This document shows positions 17,120 through 25,367 of a stretch of 64,000 nt of DNA, piece by piece. Position 1 is the stretch's first letter, and each line of letters opens with the position of its first letter. Source of the stretch: an uncultured Oscillospiraceae bacterium (GTDB lineage: Bacteria; Bacillota; Clostridia; Oscillospirales; Oscillospiraceae); assembly GCA_944385415.1 (NCBI GenBank), contig CALWXC010000002.1:159896-223895 (forward strand), read 5' to 3'. The notes below the pieces were generated by a model. It worked only from the letters and a program-made list of their open reading frames with translations, had not been told where the DNA came from and ran no database searches. Position numbers and translations under genes: made by a program.

Positions 17120-17617
17120 ATGCTGGATACAATTCTTTTAAACCTGCCTGTGATTTTCTTCTTGCTGGTGTTTGTGGGCCTGATTGCGTTTTGCGTGTGG
17201 TATCTCAAAGCCTTTTACGCGGGACGCGCCGAAAAGCAGAAAGCGGCAGAGGAGCAGCGAAGACGGCATGGCGGCGAAAGCGTGCTGGAGTGGTCCGAAC
17301 CGTATGCCCAGGGCGAACCCGACAGCGAATTCGGTCGGCTGGTTGTCCAGATTCCCAAACGGCTCGGCAGAGGCGCGGCCTGCTTTTATGAAAAAGGCGT
17401 GGTGCTTGGCGCCAAACGGCTGCCCTATTCGCAGCTGAAAGACGTGGTCTTGCTGGAGGCAGAGGATACCATGACGCTTCGGGATGCCATCAAAGATTCC
17501 GGCGCGTTGTGGCTCTATCCCAAAAAGGGCAGCGCCATTGCGCTGCGCGGCCTGAACTATCAGTTCGATAATGCGGTCATGGAAGCCATCAAAAACGGCC
17601 TGGGATTTCGCGCCTGA
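17120..17617 (+). CDS. single-pass membrane protein of unknown function
   Basis: 165 residues. Residues 8-30 form one membrane helix ('LPVIFFLLVFVGLIAFCVWYL'-type stretch), followed by a charged helix rich in Lys, Glu and Arg (residues 34-50), then a soluble C-terminal beta-rich domain of about 110 residues that begins 'FGRLVVQIPKRLGRGAACFY' and could be PH-like. GAAAGGAA lies before the ATG. It is monocistronic, ending at a strong terminator. I do not recognise a named family. Confidence 0.72.
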   Translation: MLDTILLNLPVIFFLLVFVGLIAFCVWYLKAFYAGRAEKQKAAEEQRRRHGGESVLEWSEPYAQGEPDSEFGRLVVQIPKRLGRGAACFYEKGVVLGAKRLPYSQLKDVVLLEAEDTMTLRDAIKDSGALWLYPKKGSAIALRGLNYQFDNAVMEAIKNGLGFRA

Positions 17618-17640
17618 GCGCCGGACCATGCACAATACAA

Positions 17641-17675
17641 CACGCCCAACTCCCCGGGGAGTTGGGCGTGTTTTT
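17641..17675. terminator. strong bidirectional intrinsic terminator
   Basis: Perfect 15-bp stem without spacer (17641-17655 with 17656-17670), followed by TTTTT at 17671-17675. It lies between two converging genes. Confidence 0.93.
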
Positions 17676-17694
17676 GTATGTAACAGATGATTGT

Positions 17695-18996
17695 TCAAAC
17701 TTTTTGTGCAGCGGCGACCGAGTCCCACACCCATGGCCCCATACGGAGGACCGACAGCATACAGCCCATAAGCAGGGCGTTGAACACCAAAGCTGTGCCG
17801 CCGTAGGACACAAACGGGAAGGAAATGGCGCCAAACAACCCATATCCCAGGTTGGTAACGCCGTAGGACACCACTTGCAAAACAAACGTGGTGCTGCCGG
17901 CCACAACCAGCAGCTTCCCGAGCATGCTCTGCTGACGCAAACCGCGGCGCATACAGAAGATGCATAGTCCCACAGACAACAGCATCAGCACCAGAAACGG
18001 CCCCAGACCAAAGTGGTGGATACCGTAGAGCAAGGAGTAATCCGTTTCCAGATTGAGGATGGTGGAAAGGTCTCCGCTTCCCTCGCCCCAAAAAGCAGCC
18101 TGGGCGATGAGTTCCCGCACTTGATGATTGAGATGGCCGTCCAGATCGATACGGAAGCTGCGGAACTGCAAATTTTCCGAGGAGAGCAAAGTGACCAGAA
18201 ATACGCCGCAACACATCAACGGGGAAATCAGCGCCAGGGCCAGTCCACGGACCCGGCGCACCTGAAACCAGCCCTGCCAGATGGCTGTGTACAGCAGTAA
18301 TACACTGGTGATAGTATAGAGCAGAAAACCGATAATGGTGGGAATCCAAAGCAGAATCCCCGCAAAGGGCAGATAAGCCAGCCCACAGTAAACGATACCC
18401 AGCATGCCCCGGTTCCGCATCCGGTATACGAACAGTCCGTAGGCCATGGGGAAAATCAGCGCCAGATTTCCCAGCATGATATGGAAGGGCGGCAAAGACA
18501 GAGAGACAAAGCCATGCCCTGCCAGTTCAACATTTAATATAATATTGGCGCGGAATAAGGCCAGCAGAGAAAGCGCCAGCACCAGACCATAGACCTTACC
18601 GGCATGACGGCCCAGCAGGGAAGTGTCCATAAAATAACCGAGGAAAAACGCAGCGGCGGCGATCCCATAGGGGAGCGCCCATATGGCGTCCGGTGACAGC
18701 ACGGATTGCAGCACCAGCCCCATGGCCAGAAGTACCAAAATGACAAACATGGGCAGCCAGGGCGTTTGCGGGCGATGGGTCTGGTTCAGGGCCTGTCCCA
18801 CCATTTGGGCGTCCCCCATCTGGGCCACCGCCATCCGGGCGGCCTCGTCCGCATCGTGGCCCTGTTCCACATAGGCGTCCTGCTGGTCACAGAGGTGCTG
18901 CTCCAGCTCCTGCGCCACGACGCCCCGCACCCGTTTCCAGCGGATTTGCTGCGACACCTGCTGACAATATTCGGTGAAGTGCTCATTGGAAGGCAT
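17695..18996 (-). CDS. FtsW/RodA/SpoVE-like (SEDS) membrane protein with N-terminal permease-prefix domain
   Basis: 433 residues. Residues 1-70 form a soluble helical domain ('EYCQQVSQQIRWKRVRGVV' through 'GHDADEAARMAVAQMGDA') of the HAAS/permease-prefix type, often found in genes next to PadR regulators. The rest has about ten membrane helices. Near the C-terminus 'FPFVSYGGTALVFNALLMG' is the hallmark of SEDS proteins, and 'LETDYSLLYGI' retains the acidic residue of the 'TDF' motif essential in RodA. SEDS proteins polymerise peptidoglycan from lipid II. The start overlaps the end of the PadR gene by 14 bases, so the pair forms one unit. It is probably an inducible, non-housekeeping cell-wall polymerase. 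Confidence 0.85.
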   Translation of the reverse strand: MPSNEHFTEYCQQVSQQIRWKRVRGVVAQELEQHLCDQQDAYVEQGHDADEAARMAVAQMGDAQMVGQALNQTHRPQTPWLPMFVILVLLAMGLVLQSVLSPDAIWALPYGIAAAAFFLGYFMDTSLLGRHAGKVYGLVLALSLLALFRANIILNVELAGHGFVSLSLPPFHIMLGNLALIFPMAYGLFVYRMRNRGMLGIVYCGLAYLPFAGILLWIPTIIGFLLYTITSVLLLYTAIWQGWFQVRRVRGLALALISPLMCCGVFLVTLLSSENLQFRSFRIDLDGHLNHQVRELIAQAAFWGEGSGDLSTILNLETDYSLLYGIHHFGLGPFLVLMLLSVGLCIFCMRRGLRQQSMLGKLLVVAGSTTFVLQVVSYGVTNLGYGLFGAISFPFVSYGGTALVFNALLMGCMLSVLRMGPWVWDSVAAAQKV

Positions 18997-19330
18997 GGAC
19001 GCCGCCTCCTTTCAGAATCTTCTCCACAGCAGTCACAAAGCGGGTCCATTCCCGCTGTTTTTCCTGAAGCCGCTCCCGTCCGGCCTCCGTCAGATGGTAA
19101 TACTTGCGGATGCGCTCCTGCGGTGCCCGCTGTTCGTAGGAGGACACCAATCCCTGCTTTTCCAGGGTGTGCAGAATGGGATAGAGCGTCCCGGCTTTGA
19201 AATCAAAGGTGTGGTCGGAACGCAGCGCCAGCGTTTCGATCATCTCATAGCCGTACATATCCCGTTCCTCCAGCAGCTTGAGTATCAGCGTGGTGGTGCT
19301 GCCGGCCAACAGGCTTTTGTCTACGGACAT
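18983..19330 (-). CDS. PadR-family transcriptional regulator
   Basis: 115 residues. Winged helix with 'LLAGSTTTLILKLLEERDMYGYEMIETL', 'FKAGTLYPILHTLEKQGLV' (recognition helix and wing) and 'RKYYHLTEAGRERLQ', all PadR hallmarks, then a short dimerisation helix. AAAGGAGG lies 8 bases before the ATG. It overlaps and is cotranscribed with the SEDS gene. A perfect 9-1-9 palindrome overlaps its -10 box, so it very likely represses its own operon. PadR proteins usually respond to antibiotics or phenolic compounds, so the wall enzyme may be induced by envelope stress. The inducer is not known. Confidence 0.92.
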   Translation of the reverse strand: MSVDKSLLAGSTTTLILKLLEERDMYGYEMIETLALRSDHTFDFKAGTLYPILHTLEKQGLVSSYEQRAPQERIRKYYHLTEAGRERLQEKQREWTRFVTAVEKILKGGGVHAFQ

Positions 19331-19346
19331 ATATTGACCTCCTTTA

Positions 19347-19365
19347 TATATAGATTATCTATATA
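19347..19365. promoter_or_regulatory. PadR operator palindrome
   Basis: TATATAGAT, one base, ATCTATATA: a perfect inverted repeat (19347-19355 and 19357-19365). It overlaps the last bases of the -10 element and the start region of the PadR operon promoter. AT-rich palindromes of this form are typical PadR sites. Confidence 0.8.
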
Positions 19366-19391
19366 ATATGCGGTGAAAGAAACATTGTCAA
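19363..19391 (-). promoter_or_regulatory. promoter of the PadR-SEDS operon
   Basis: Minus strand: perfect -35 TTGACA (19386-19391), 17-bp spacer, -10 TATTAT (19363-19368), 33 bases before the ATG. The operator palindrome covers part of the -10. Confidence 0.85.
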
Positions 19392-19443
19392 TAGGTGGTT
19401 TGCAGAGTATTCAGGGCTGCATCCCGGCTCCATATAAAACGCA

Positions 19444-19479
19444 AAGCTGCCCAGCTCCGAACGCGGAGCTGGGCAGCTT
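19444..19479 (-). terminator. terminator of cutC
   Basis: Perfect 15-bp stem (19444-19458 with 19465-19479), 6-base loop. On the minus strand it is followed by TTGCGTTTTAT. It lies 32 bases after the cutC stop codon. Confidence 0.85.
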
Positions 19480-19511
19480 GTATCGTCTGGTTCTGGAAAG
19501 GGGCAGTGACA

Positions 19512-20261
19512 TCAGCCCAGACGGCTGACCATCCCACCGATGTAATCGCTGTCGATGACATTGAAACGGTCCTCCGGCGGATACAGGGCGCCGCCGTAAT
19601 AGATGGCCCGGTTGTTGCAGACCGACGTATCCGAGCAGGGACGATGAGCGGCCAGATGAATCTGATCACAGCCGGTCTCGGCAATGATACGGTCCATGTT
19701 GCGGGCCGTAATGCCGGCGCCGGGCAGGATCTGAATGCGGCCCTTGGCGTATGCGATCATCTCCCGGACGGTATCGGTACCCATGGAAACGTCGGGCTCC
19801 TGGCCGCTGGTCAGCACACGGGTAATGCCCAGATCAATCAGTTCATCGAGGACGGCTTTCCAGTCGGCCACCACATCAATGGCCCGGTGGAACACCGTTT
19901 CCTTACCGGCATCCTGGGCCATCTGGGCCAGGATTTTGGTGCGCTCCCGGTCCAGGGTGCCGTCCTGGTGCAGGAAACCGAAGACCAAACCATCGGTGCC
20001 GTTGGCCAGCAGCAGCTTGGCATCTTCGATGGCCGTGGCAAACTCGGCGTCGGTATAGCAAAAACCGCCTTCCCGGGGACGTACCATGGTCATGATCTTC
20101 ATATTGGTCTCCCGCTTGGCCACCAGGAGCTCGCCGATGGTGGGCGTCAGACCGCCGTGAAACAGATTGCTGTTCAACTCCACACGGTGTGCGCCGGCCT
20201 TATGGGCCTGAATGACATCATCGGCGCTGCCGCAGCAGACTTCCAAAATTACCTTACTCAT
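19512..20261 (-). CDS. cutC: CutC family protein
   Basis: 249 residues, a TIM-barrel of the CutC family. Landmarks: 'LEVCCGSADDVIQAHKAGAHRVELN' at the N-terminus, 'GGLTPTIGEL', 'MVRPREGGFCYTDAEF', 'GTDGLVFGFL' and 'FHRAID'. The family was named for copper homeostasis in E. coli, but copper binding is not well supported in general and the reaction is unknown. The start at 20261 was chosen over 20285 because AGGTGAT lies 7 bases before it. It is probably a one-gene transcript ending at the stem-loop at 19444. No copper transporter or regulator is near. Confidence 0.9.
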   Translation of the reverse strand: MSKVILEVCCGSADDVIQAHKAGAHRVELNSNLFHGGLTPTIGELLVAKRETNMKIMTMVRPREGGFCYTDAEFATAIEDAKLLLANGTDGLVFGFLHQDGTLDRERTKILAQMAQDAGKETVFHRAIDVVADWKAVLDELIDLGITRVLTSGQEPDVSMGTDTVREMIAYAKGRIQILPGAGITARNMDRIIAETGCDQIHLAAHRPCSDTSVCNNRAIYYGGALYPPEDRFNVIDSDYIGGMVSRLG

Positions 20262-20341
20262 TGTTTCATCACCTACTATATTCAATCTTGCCTGTTGTGA
20301 ACGGACAAGGTCCGGTCACAGAACTGCACGAATGCACGAAT

Positions 20342-21520
20342 TTACCGCTCCATGGCAATCTGCTGGAGCTGCTGCTCCACCGCCATGGAGATCAGTCCAT
20401 AGAGACCGGCCTCCTGCCGCAGAGAGGAGGAAACCACCTCCACCGGGTCGAAGGCTTCCCGCTGCACCGCCTGATTGAGCAGGGGAAGCAGCTGGGACTC
20501 AAAGACCAGGTAATCTCCGCCGAAGACGACGCGCTCACAGTTGAGCAGCGACAGGGCGGTAATCAGAATTTCACCCAACGCCCGGCCGATGTCCTCCACC
20601 AGGGCGTGCAGAAACGGGTCCCCATTGCGCCACAACTGGACCACCTGCTGAAACTCCCAGGTTTCCATGGGTGTGCGGAAGGCGGCGCGGGTGGCAGGGG
20701 GGGCCTCCATCCGGATGCGGTCCATCAGCGAGGGAATTTCCACCTGGGTTCGCAGGGGCGTATTGAGCCGGCCCACGCGAACGCGGGCAATTTCGCCGGC
20801 GCTGCCGCGGCTGCCGGTATAGAGCTTGCCGTCCAAAATCATACCCATGCCGATGCCCATACCGCAGCCCATAAACAACAGGTTGGATACGCGCTGTCCG
20901 GCGCCCTGGTAGTATTCTCCCACCGTGGCCGCGTTGATGTCGTTGACCCACAGGACATGGGTTTGGAAGTGGCGCTCCAGATCGTCAATCAAACGGCGGA
21001 CATCCCAGTTTTCAAACTCCGGATTCAGCAGGAACTGCTCGTCGGAACCGCTGAACGCACCGGGGGAGGAGAGGGCAATCATGGCCAGATGGCCCGGCGG
21101 TACATTTCCCTGGCGCAAAAGGGTGGAAACGGCGGCAATGGACTGCTGCAGCCGTTCCTCATAGGGTGCGCTGTCGCGGACGGTGAGAATTTGCCGGTAC
21201 AGCTGGCGCCCGTTGAGATCACTCAGAGCAAAAATGGGCTGCTCCAAGCCCAACTCCGCCGCAACAAAATAGCAATAGTCTCCCTGGATTTGCAGCAGTA
21301 CGGGTCTGCGTCCGCCAACCCGCTGGGCATGGGCGGTGCCGACCTCCTGCAACACACCGCACTGGAGCAGAGGCGCGATATTCTCGGAAACGGTGGAGCG
21401 GCTCAGCTCCAGACGGCGGGCCAGTTCGGCCCTGGAAATGGTGCCGTTCTGCTGAATCAGCTGCAAAATGGATTGCCGGCTATGGGCCCGCAGCGCGGCA
21501 TTGGTATCGTTTTTTTCCAT
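20342..21520 (-). CDS. ROK-family transcriptional regulator (NagC/XylR-like), lacking the zinc motif
   Basis: 392 residues. Residues 1-75 are a winged helix ('SRQSILQLIQQNGTISRAEL', 'LELSRSTVSENIAPLL'). The remainder is a ROK sugar-kinase-like domain ('VNDINAATVGEYY', 'NLLFMGCGMGIGMGMILDG', 'GSRGSAGEIARVRV'). The usual cysteine-rich zinc motif (H...CxCGxxGC) is absent, so sugar binding may be altered, although the acidic residue of the 'ND' motif is kept. AGGGGAG precedes the ATG at 21520. It is divergent from the ABC operon and very likely controls it. Repeated TTCGAA boxes in the shared region (21621, 21655) are candidate operators. The effector may be a fucosylated sugar, by context only. 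Confidence 0.88.
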   Translation of the reverse strand: MEKNDTNAALRAHSRQSILQLIQQNGTISRAELARRLELSRSTVSENIAPLLQCGVLQEVGTAHAQRVGGRRPVLLQIQGDYCYFVAAELGLEQPIFALSDLNGRQLYRQILTVRDSAPYEERLQQSIAAVSTLLRQGNVPPGHLAMIALSSPGAFSGSDEQFLLNPEFENWDVRRLIDDLERHFQTHVLWVNDINAATVGEYYQGAGQRVSNLLFMGCGMGIGMGMILDGKLYTGSRGSAGEIARVRVGRLNTPLRTQVEIPSLMDRIRMEAPPATRAAFRTPMETWEFQQVVQLWRNGDPFLHALVEDIGRALGEILITALSLLNCERVVFGGDYLVFESQLLPLLNQAVQREAFDPVEVVSSSLRQEAGLYGLISMAVEQQLQQIAMER

Positions 21521-21668
21521 ATGCTCCCCTTTTTTATACACAGCCGCCTGCTTTGCAGAACGACAGTTTGTTCTAGCTCCGAATATACTATACCATGTAA
21601 TGAAAAAATATTCAATCATATTCGAAAAGTTTTTGTGAAAAAAAGAAAAAATACTTCGAAACCCAGTG

Positions 21669-21697
21669 TTGACATTTGTCGAACAGCGTGATAAATT
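21669..21697 (+). promoter_or_regulatory. promoter of the ABC transporter operon, with TTCGAA-like boxes upstream
   Basis: Perfect -35 TTGACA (21669-21674), 17-bp spacer, -10 TAAATT (21692-21697). TTCGAA occurs at 21621-21626 and 21655-21660, 34 bp apart (about three helical turns), and a related TGTCGAACA lies in the spacer (21677-21685). These are candidate sites for the divergent ROK regulator. Confidence 0.75.
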
Positions 21698-21797
21698 TAA
21701 TGAAGTAAACTGAATTATGTTCGGACCAGGTACAAACTAACTAAGGATACCCCGGAACACAGTTCACAAATGTACTAGAAAGTGAGGGCTTTACATC

Positions 21798-23387
21798 ATG
21801 AACAAAAGGATTCCCGCTCTTGTACTGGCTGCGGTTATGGCCATGTCCGCTGCCGGCTGCGGCAGCAAAACTGCCACCGACAACACCAACAGCACAGACG
21901 CCACGGCCAATACGGACACCGCACAGAATACTGCAACTGCTGCCGACAATGACCTGGTGATTGCGTTCAATACCGACGTTCAGAGTCTGGATCCCCACAA
22001 TACCACGGATACGCTTTCCATTTCCATCAGCAACACCATGTATGAAAGCCTGATTACGTTCGACGAGAATCAGAACATTGTACCGCTGCTGGCTGAAAGC
22101 TACAAGGCGGAGGATGACAACCTGACCTATACCTTCACCCTGCGCCAGGGCATCAAGTTCAGCGACGGCACCGACTTCAACGCCGACGCGGTGATTGCCA
22201 ACTACGAGCGATGCCTGGCTGATACCACGCTGCGTCAGAACAGCAACGTCAAGAAGTGGGAGTCTGTGACCAAGGTGGACGACTACACCGTGGCCGTCAA
22301 ACTTCTGACCCCCGATTCCTCGTTCCTCAACCGCTTCACCCAGTTTGATATGATCAGCCCCACCGCTCTGGAGAACGGTGTGGATCTGAACAAGGAGAGC
22401 GCCGGTACCGGCCAGTATGTGTTCAAGGAGCATGTGGAAGGCGACCATGTGACCGTCGTTCCCAACACCGAGTACTGGGGCACCAAGGCCACTGTGGACA
22501 GCCTGACCTTCCGTGCGGTTCCGGAAGACGGCAGCCGTATTGCCATGCTGCAGACCGGTGAGGCCGACTTCATCCATCCCATGCCCGTTATCCAGGCCCA
22601 GGAGATGGACGGCCAGGACGGCATTGTGGTGGAGAGAACGCCCTCCAATATCATGCGTTATGTGACCCTGAACACCACAGTGCCGGAGCTGTCCGACAAG
22701 CGGGTCCGTCAGGCCATGAACTACGCCATCGACAAGGAAGCCTATGCCCAGGTGGTATTCAACGGCTTCTGTGAAGAGGTGCTCTCCTGCTTCCCCTCCA
22801 CAGTGTCCTACTACGCCGAGCAGACCCCCTATACCTATGACCTGGAAAAGGCCAAGGAGCTGATGACCGAGGCCGGTTATCCCGATGGCTTCTCTCTCAC
22901 CCTGTGGGGCGACAATATGACCATTGAGCAGACTGGTATGCAGTTCATTGCCCAGCAGCTGGGCCAGATCGGCATTCAGGTTGAGGTGGTTCCCATGGAG
23001 CCCACCACCCTCAGCGAGATGATCTACATGCCCGAGGAGGAGAACGACGTCCAGATGTGGTACGTCAACTGGTCCGCCGGTTCCTTTGACGCCGACGGCT
23101 CCATGCGCTCCATCCTGCACAGCGACAACGTGCCTCCCACCAGCGCCAACACTGCGTTCTTCCGCAATGAGGAGTTTGATACGCTGATCGATAATGCCAA
23201 GCTGACCACCGATACCCAGGAGCTGACGGACCTGTACGCACAGGCTCAGGCCATTGTGTGGGACGAGTGCCCCTGGCTGTTCCTGGGCAATGATGATCTG
23301 GTATTTGCCCACAAGTCCTATGTGGACGGCATTGTGATGGCTCCCGACGGCTCCCTGGATGTGACCAACGCCACGCTGGCCCAGTAA
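21798..23387 (+). CDS. family-5 ABC transporter substrate-binding lipoprotein
   Basis: 529 residues. Signal peptide with lipobox 'SAAGC' at residues 18-22, then a Thr/Asn/Ala-rich spacer and the mature protein of the SBP_bac_5 (DppA/OppA) family ('FNTDVQSLDPHNTTDTLS', 'LAESYKAEDDNLTYTFTLRQGIKFSDGTDF', 'TGQYVFKEH', 'VRQAMNYAIDKEAY'). It binds peptides or, in some members, oligosaccharides or nickel, at the membrane surface. First gene of a five-gene import system. Only a weak AAAGTGAGGG precedes the ATG. A strong terminator follows, so this gene is probably made in excess over the permeases. Confidence 0.95.
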   Translation: MNKRIPALVLAAVMAMSAAGCGSKTATDNTNSTDATANTDTAQNTATAADNDLVIAFNTDVQSLDPHNTTDTLSISISNTMYESLITFDENQNIVPLLAESYKAEDDNLTYTFTLRQGIKFSDGTDFNADAVIANYERCLADTTLRQNSNVKKWESVTKVDDYTVAVKLLTPDSSFLNRFTQFDMISPTALENGVDLNKESAGTGQYVFKEHVEGDHVTVVPNTEYWGTKATVDSLTFRAVPEDGSRIAMLQTGEADFIHPMPVIQAQEMDGQDGIVVERTPSNIMRYVTLNTTVPELSDKRVRQAMNYAIDKEAYAQVVFNGFCEEVLSCFPSTVSYYAEQTPYTYDLEKAKELMTEAGYPDGFSLTLWGDNMTIEQTGMQFIAQQLGQIGIQVEVVPMEPTTLSEMIYMPEEENDVQMWYVNWSAGSFDADGSMRSILHSDNVPPTSANTAFFRNEEFDTLIDNAKLTTDTQELTDLYAQAQAIVWDECPWLFLGNDDLVFAHKSYVDGIVMAPDGSLDVTNATLAQ

Positions 23388-23421
23388 TCCCGAAACGGTC
23401 CCGCTGGCGGCCGTAGCAGAA

Positions 23422-23454
23422 TCCGGCGGCAGCGGCGCTGCCGCCGGATTTTTT
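23422..23454 (+). terminator. intra-operon terminator after the binding-protein gene
   Basis: Perfect 12-bp GC-rich stem (23422-23433 with 23437-23448), 3-base loop, then TTTTTT (23449-23454). It lies 34 bases after the stop codon and 55 before the permease gene. Partial read-through would give more binding protein than permease. Confidence 0.9.
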
Positions 23455-23508
23455 AAACAACACTCTCCGGGCATGCTGCCCGCACACTCTACAAAGGAGG
23501 CGACACGC

Positions 23509-24429
23509 TTGGGCCGTTATGTTGTCAAGCGCATCCTCAGCGTCATACCACTGCTGTTCGTGATCTCCATTCTGATCTTTGCGTTTATCCATTTGATCCC
23601 CGGCGACCCGGTTCGCAAAATGCTGCCCAAAGAGGCAACCAATGAAGAATACCTGGCTCTGAAAGAGGAGCTGGGCCTCAATGAACCGCTGCCGGTCCAG
23701 TATCTCGATTATATGAAGGGCATTTTCCAGGGCGACTTCGGTGAGTCCTATAAAAATGGCCTGCCCATCCGTGAGATCCTGCCCGACCGCATGGCTGCCA
23801 CGCTGAAACTGACCTTTGCCGGCATCGTATGGGCCGTGGTGCTGGGAACCTTGATCGGTATCCTCTCAGCGGTCAAACGAGGAAAGTTCCTGGACTATCT
23901 AGGCATGGTCATTGCCACCTCCGGTATTTCGGTCCCGTCGTTCTGGCTGGGCCTGATTCTGATACAGATATTTGCCGTGGAATTGGGATGGCTGCCAACC
24001 GGCCAGCTGGACAGCTGGAAGGGCTACATCCTGCCGTCCCTGACGCTCGGCTGTTCCATTATGGGCACACTGGCCCGCTATTCTCGTTCCTCCATGCTGG
24101 AGACGCTGCAGGATGACTACGTCCGCACGGCCCGGGCCAAGGGCCAGCGGGAATCCCTGGTGGTGCTGCGCCATGCATTCCGCAACTCCCTGGTGCAGGT
24201 GGTCACTGTGGTGGGTCTTCAAATCGGTGGTCTGCTGGCCGGTTCGGTGCTGGTGGAGACCGTATTCTCCATTCCCGGCCTGGGCCGGCTCATGGTGGAT
24301 TCCATCGAGTTCCGTGATTATAAGGTGATTCAGGCGCTGCTGATGTTCTTCGCAGTGGAGTATATCACCATTAATCTCATCGTGGACCTGCTCTACGGCG
24401 TACTGAACCCCAAGATCCGCTATGATTAA
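23509..24429 (+). CDS. ABC transporter permease (DppB/OppB family)
   Basis: 306 residues with six membrane helices. Starts 'LGRYVVKRILSVIPLLFVI', then 'HLIPGDPVRKML' as in DppB. The EAA loop is present ('DYVRTARAKGQRESLVVLRHAFRNSL'), contacting the ATPases. The start is a TTG at 23509 because AAAGGAGG lies 8 bases upstream; an earlier ATG at 23473 has none. It forms one half of the translocation channel with the DppC-type protein encoded next. Confidence 0.93.
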   Translation: MGRYVVKRILSVIPLLFVISILIFAFIHLIPGDPVRKMLPKEATNEEYLALKEELGLNEPLPVQYLDYMKGIFQGDFGESYKNGLPIREILPDRMAATLKLTFAGIVWAVVLGTLIGILSAVKRGKFLDYLGMVIATSGISVPSFWLGLILIQIFAVELGWLPTGQLDSWKGYILPSLTLGCSIMGTLARYSRSSMLETLQDDYVRTARAKGQRESLVVLRHAFRNSLVQVVTVVGLQIGGLLAGSVLVETVFSIPGLGRLMVDSIEFRDYKVIQALLMFFAVEYITINLIVDLLYGVLNPKIRYD

Positions 24430-24449
24430 CGGAAAGGAGGCGCTTCTTC

Positions 24450-25355
24450 ATGTCTGAAAACAACAACTCTGTCAACTCTGCATCCAGCGCGTATATGGAC
24501 GACCCGGTGCTGCAGAACCGCAGCCGCGCACGGGAGTTTTTCAAAAAGTTCTGCCAGCGCAAGACGGCAGTCGTTGCAGGATGTTTTATTATTTTGCTGA
24601 TTGTTCTGGCCATCATCGGGCCGTCCATTGCGCCCTATGACCCGGACGTCTACGATTACAGCAATATGCGTGCCGCTCCCAGCTTGCAGCATCTGATGGG
24701 GACGGACGAATTTGGCCGCGATGTATTCAGCCGTCTGCTGGCCGGTACCCGGCTGTCGCTGGGCTCCGCTCTGGCGGCGGTGCTGGTGGGCGCGGCCCTG
24801 GGCACGATTCTGGGCATTCTGGCCGGCTATTACGGCGGCATTCTGGAATCCCTGGTCATGCGCGGTAGTGACGTGCTGTTTGCTATGCCCGACATTCTCC
24901 TCTGTATCGCCATTGTGGCCATCATAGGACCGGGCCTGATCAACGTTATCATTGCCGTGACCGTCTTTACCATACCATCCTTCGCCCGCGTGATGCGAAG
25001 CGCCACGCTGACGGTACGAGGAAGCCTGCATGTGGAGGTGGCCCGGTCCCTGGGCTGCCCGGACAGCCGGATTTTGTGGAAGCATATTTTCCCCGGTACT
25101 GTGCAGGCCATGATCGTCAACTTCACCATGCGCATCGGCTCGGCCATTCTGGCTGCGTCCTCCCTGAGCTTCCTGGGCTTCGGCGCCGATGTGGGCGCAC
25201 CCGAATGGGGCGCCATGCTGTCCTCCGGCCGGAACTTTATCGGCGTGGCAGACCACCTGATCCTGTTCCCCGGTCTGCTGATCTTCCTGACGGTGCTGGC
25301 GTTCAACCTGTTCGGTGACGGACTCCGCGACACCCTGGACCCCAAGATCAAGTGA
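24450..25355 (+). CDS. ABC transporter permease (DppC/OppC family)
   Basis: 301 residues, six membrane helices. Has the OppC N-terminal domain ('KTAVVAGCFIILLIVLAII', 'MGTDEFGRDVFSRLLAGTR') and the EAA loop ('LHVEVARSLGCPDSRILWKHIFP'). AAAGGAGG precedes the ATG, 20 bases after the DppB-type gene. Second half of the channel. Confidence 0.94.
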   Translation: MSENNNSVNSASSAYMDDPVLQNRSRAREFFKKFCQRKTAVVAGCFIILLIVLAIIGPSIAPYDPDVYDYSNMRAAPSLQHLMGTDEFGRDVFSRLLAGTRLSLGSALAAVLVGAALGTILGILAGYYGGILESLVMRGSDVLFAMPDILLCIAIVAIIGPGLINVIIAVTVFTIPSFARVMRSATLTVRGSLHVEVARSLGCPDSRILWKHIFPGTVQAMIVNFTMRIGSAILAASSLSFLGFGADVGAPEWGAMLSSGRNFIGVADHLILFPGLLIFLTVLAFNLFGDGLRDTLDPKIK

Positions 25356-25367
25356 GGTGGATGGACT

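Noticed and set aside
21741..23474. 577-codon open frame on the minus strand
   Set aside because: Antisense to the substrate-binding protein, which has a signal peptide, motifs and a promoter. The minus frame has none.
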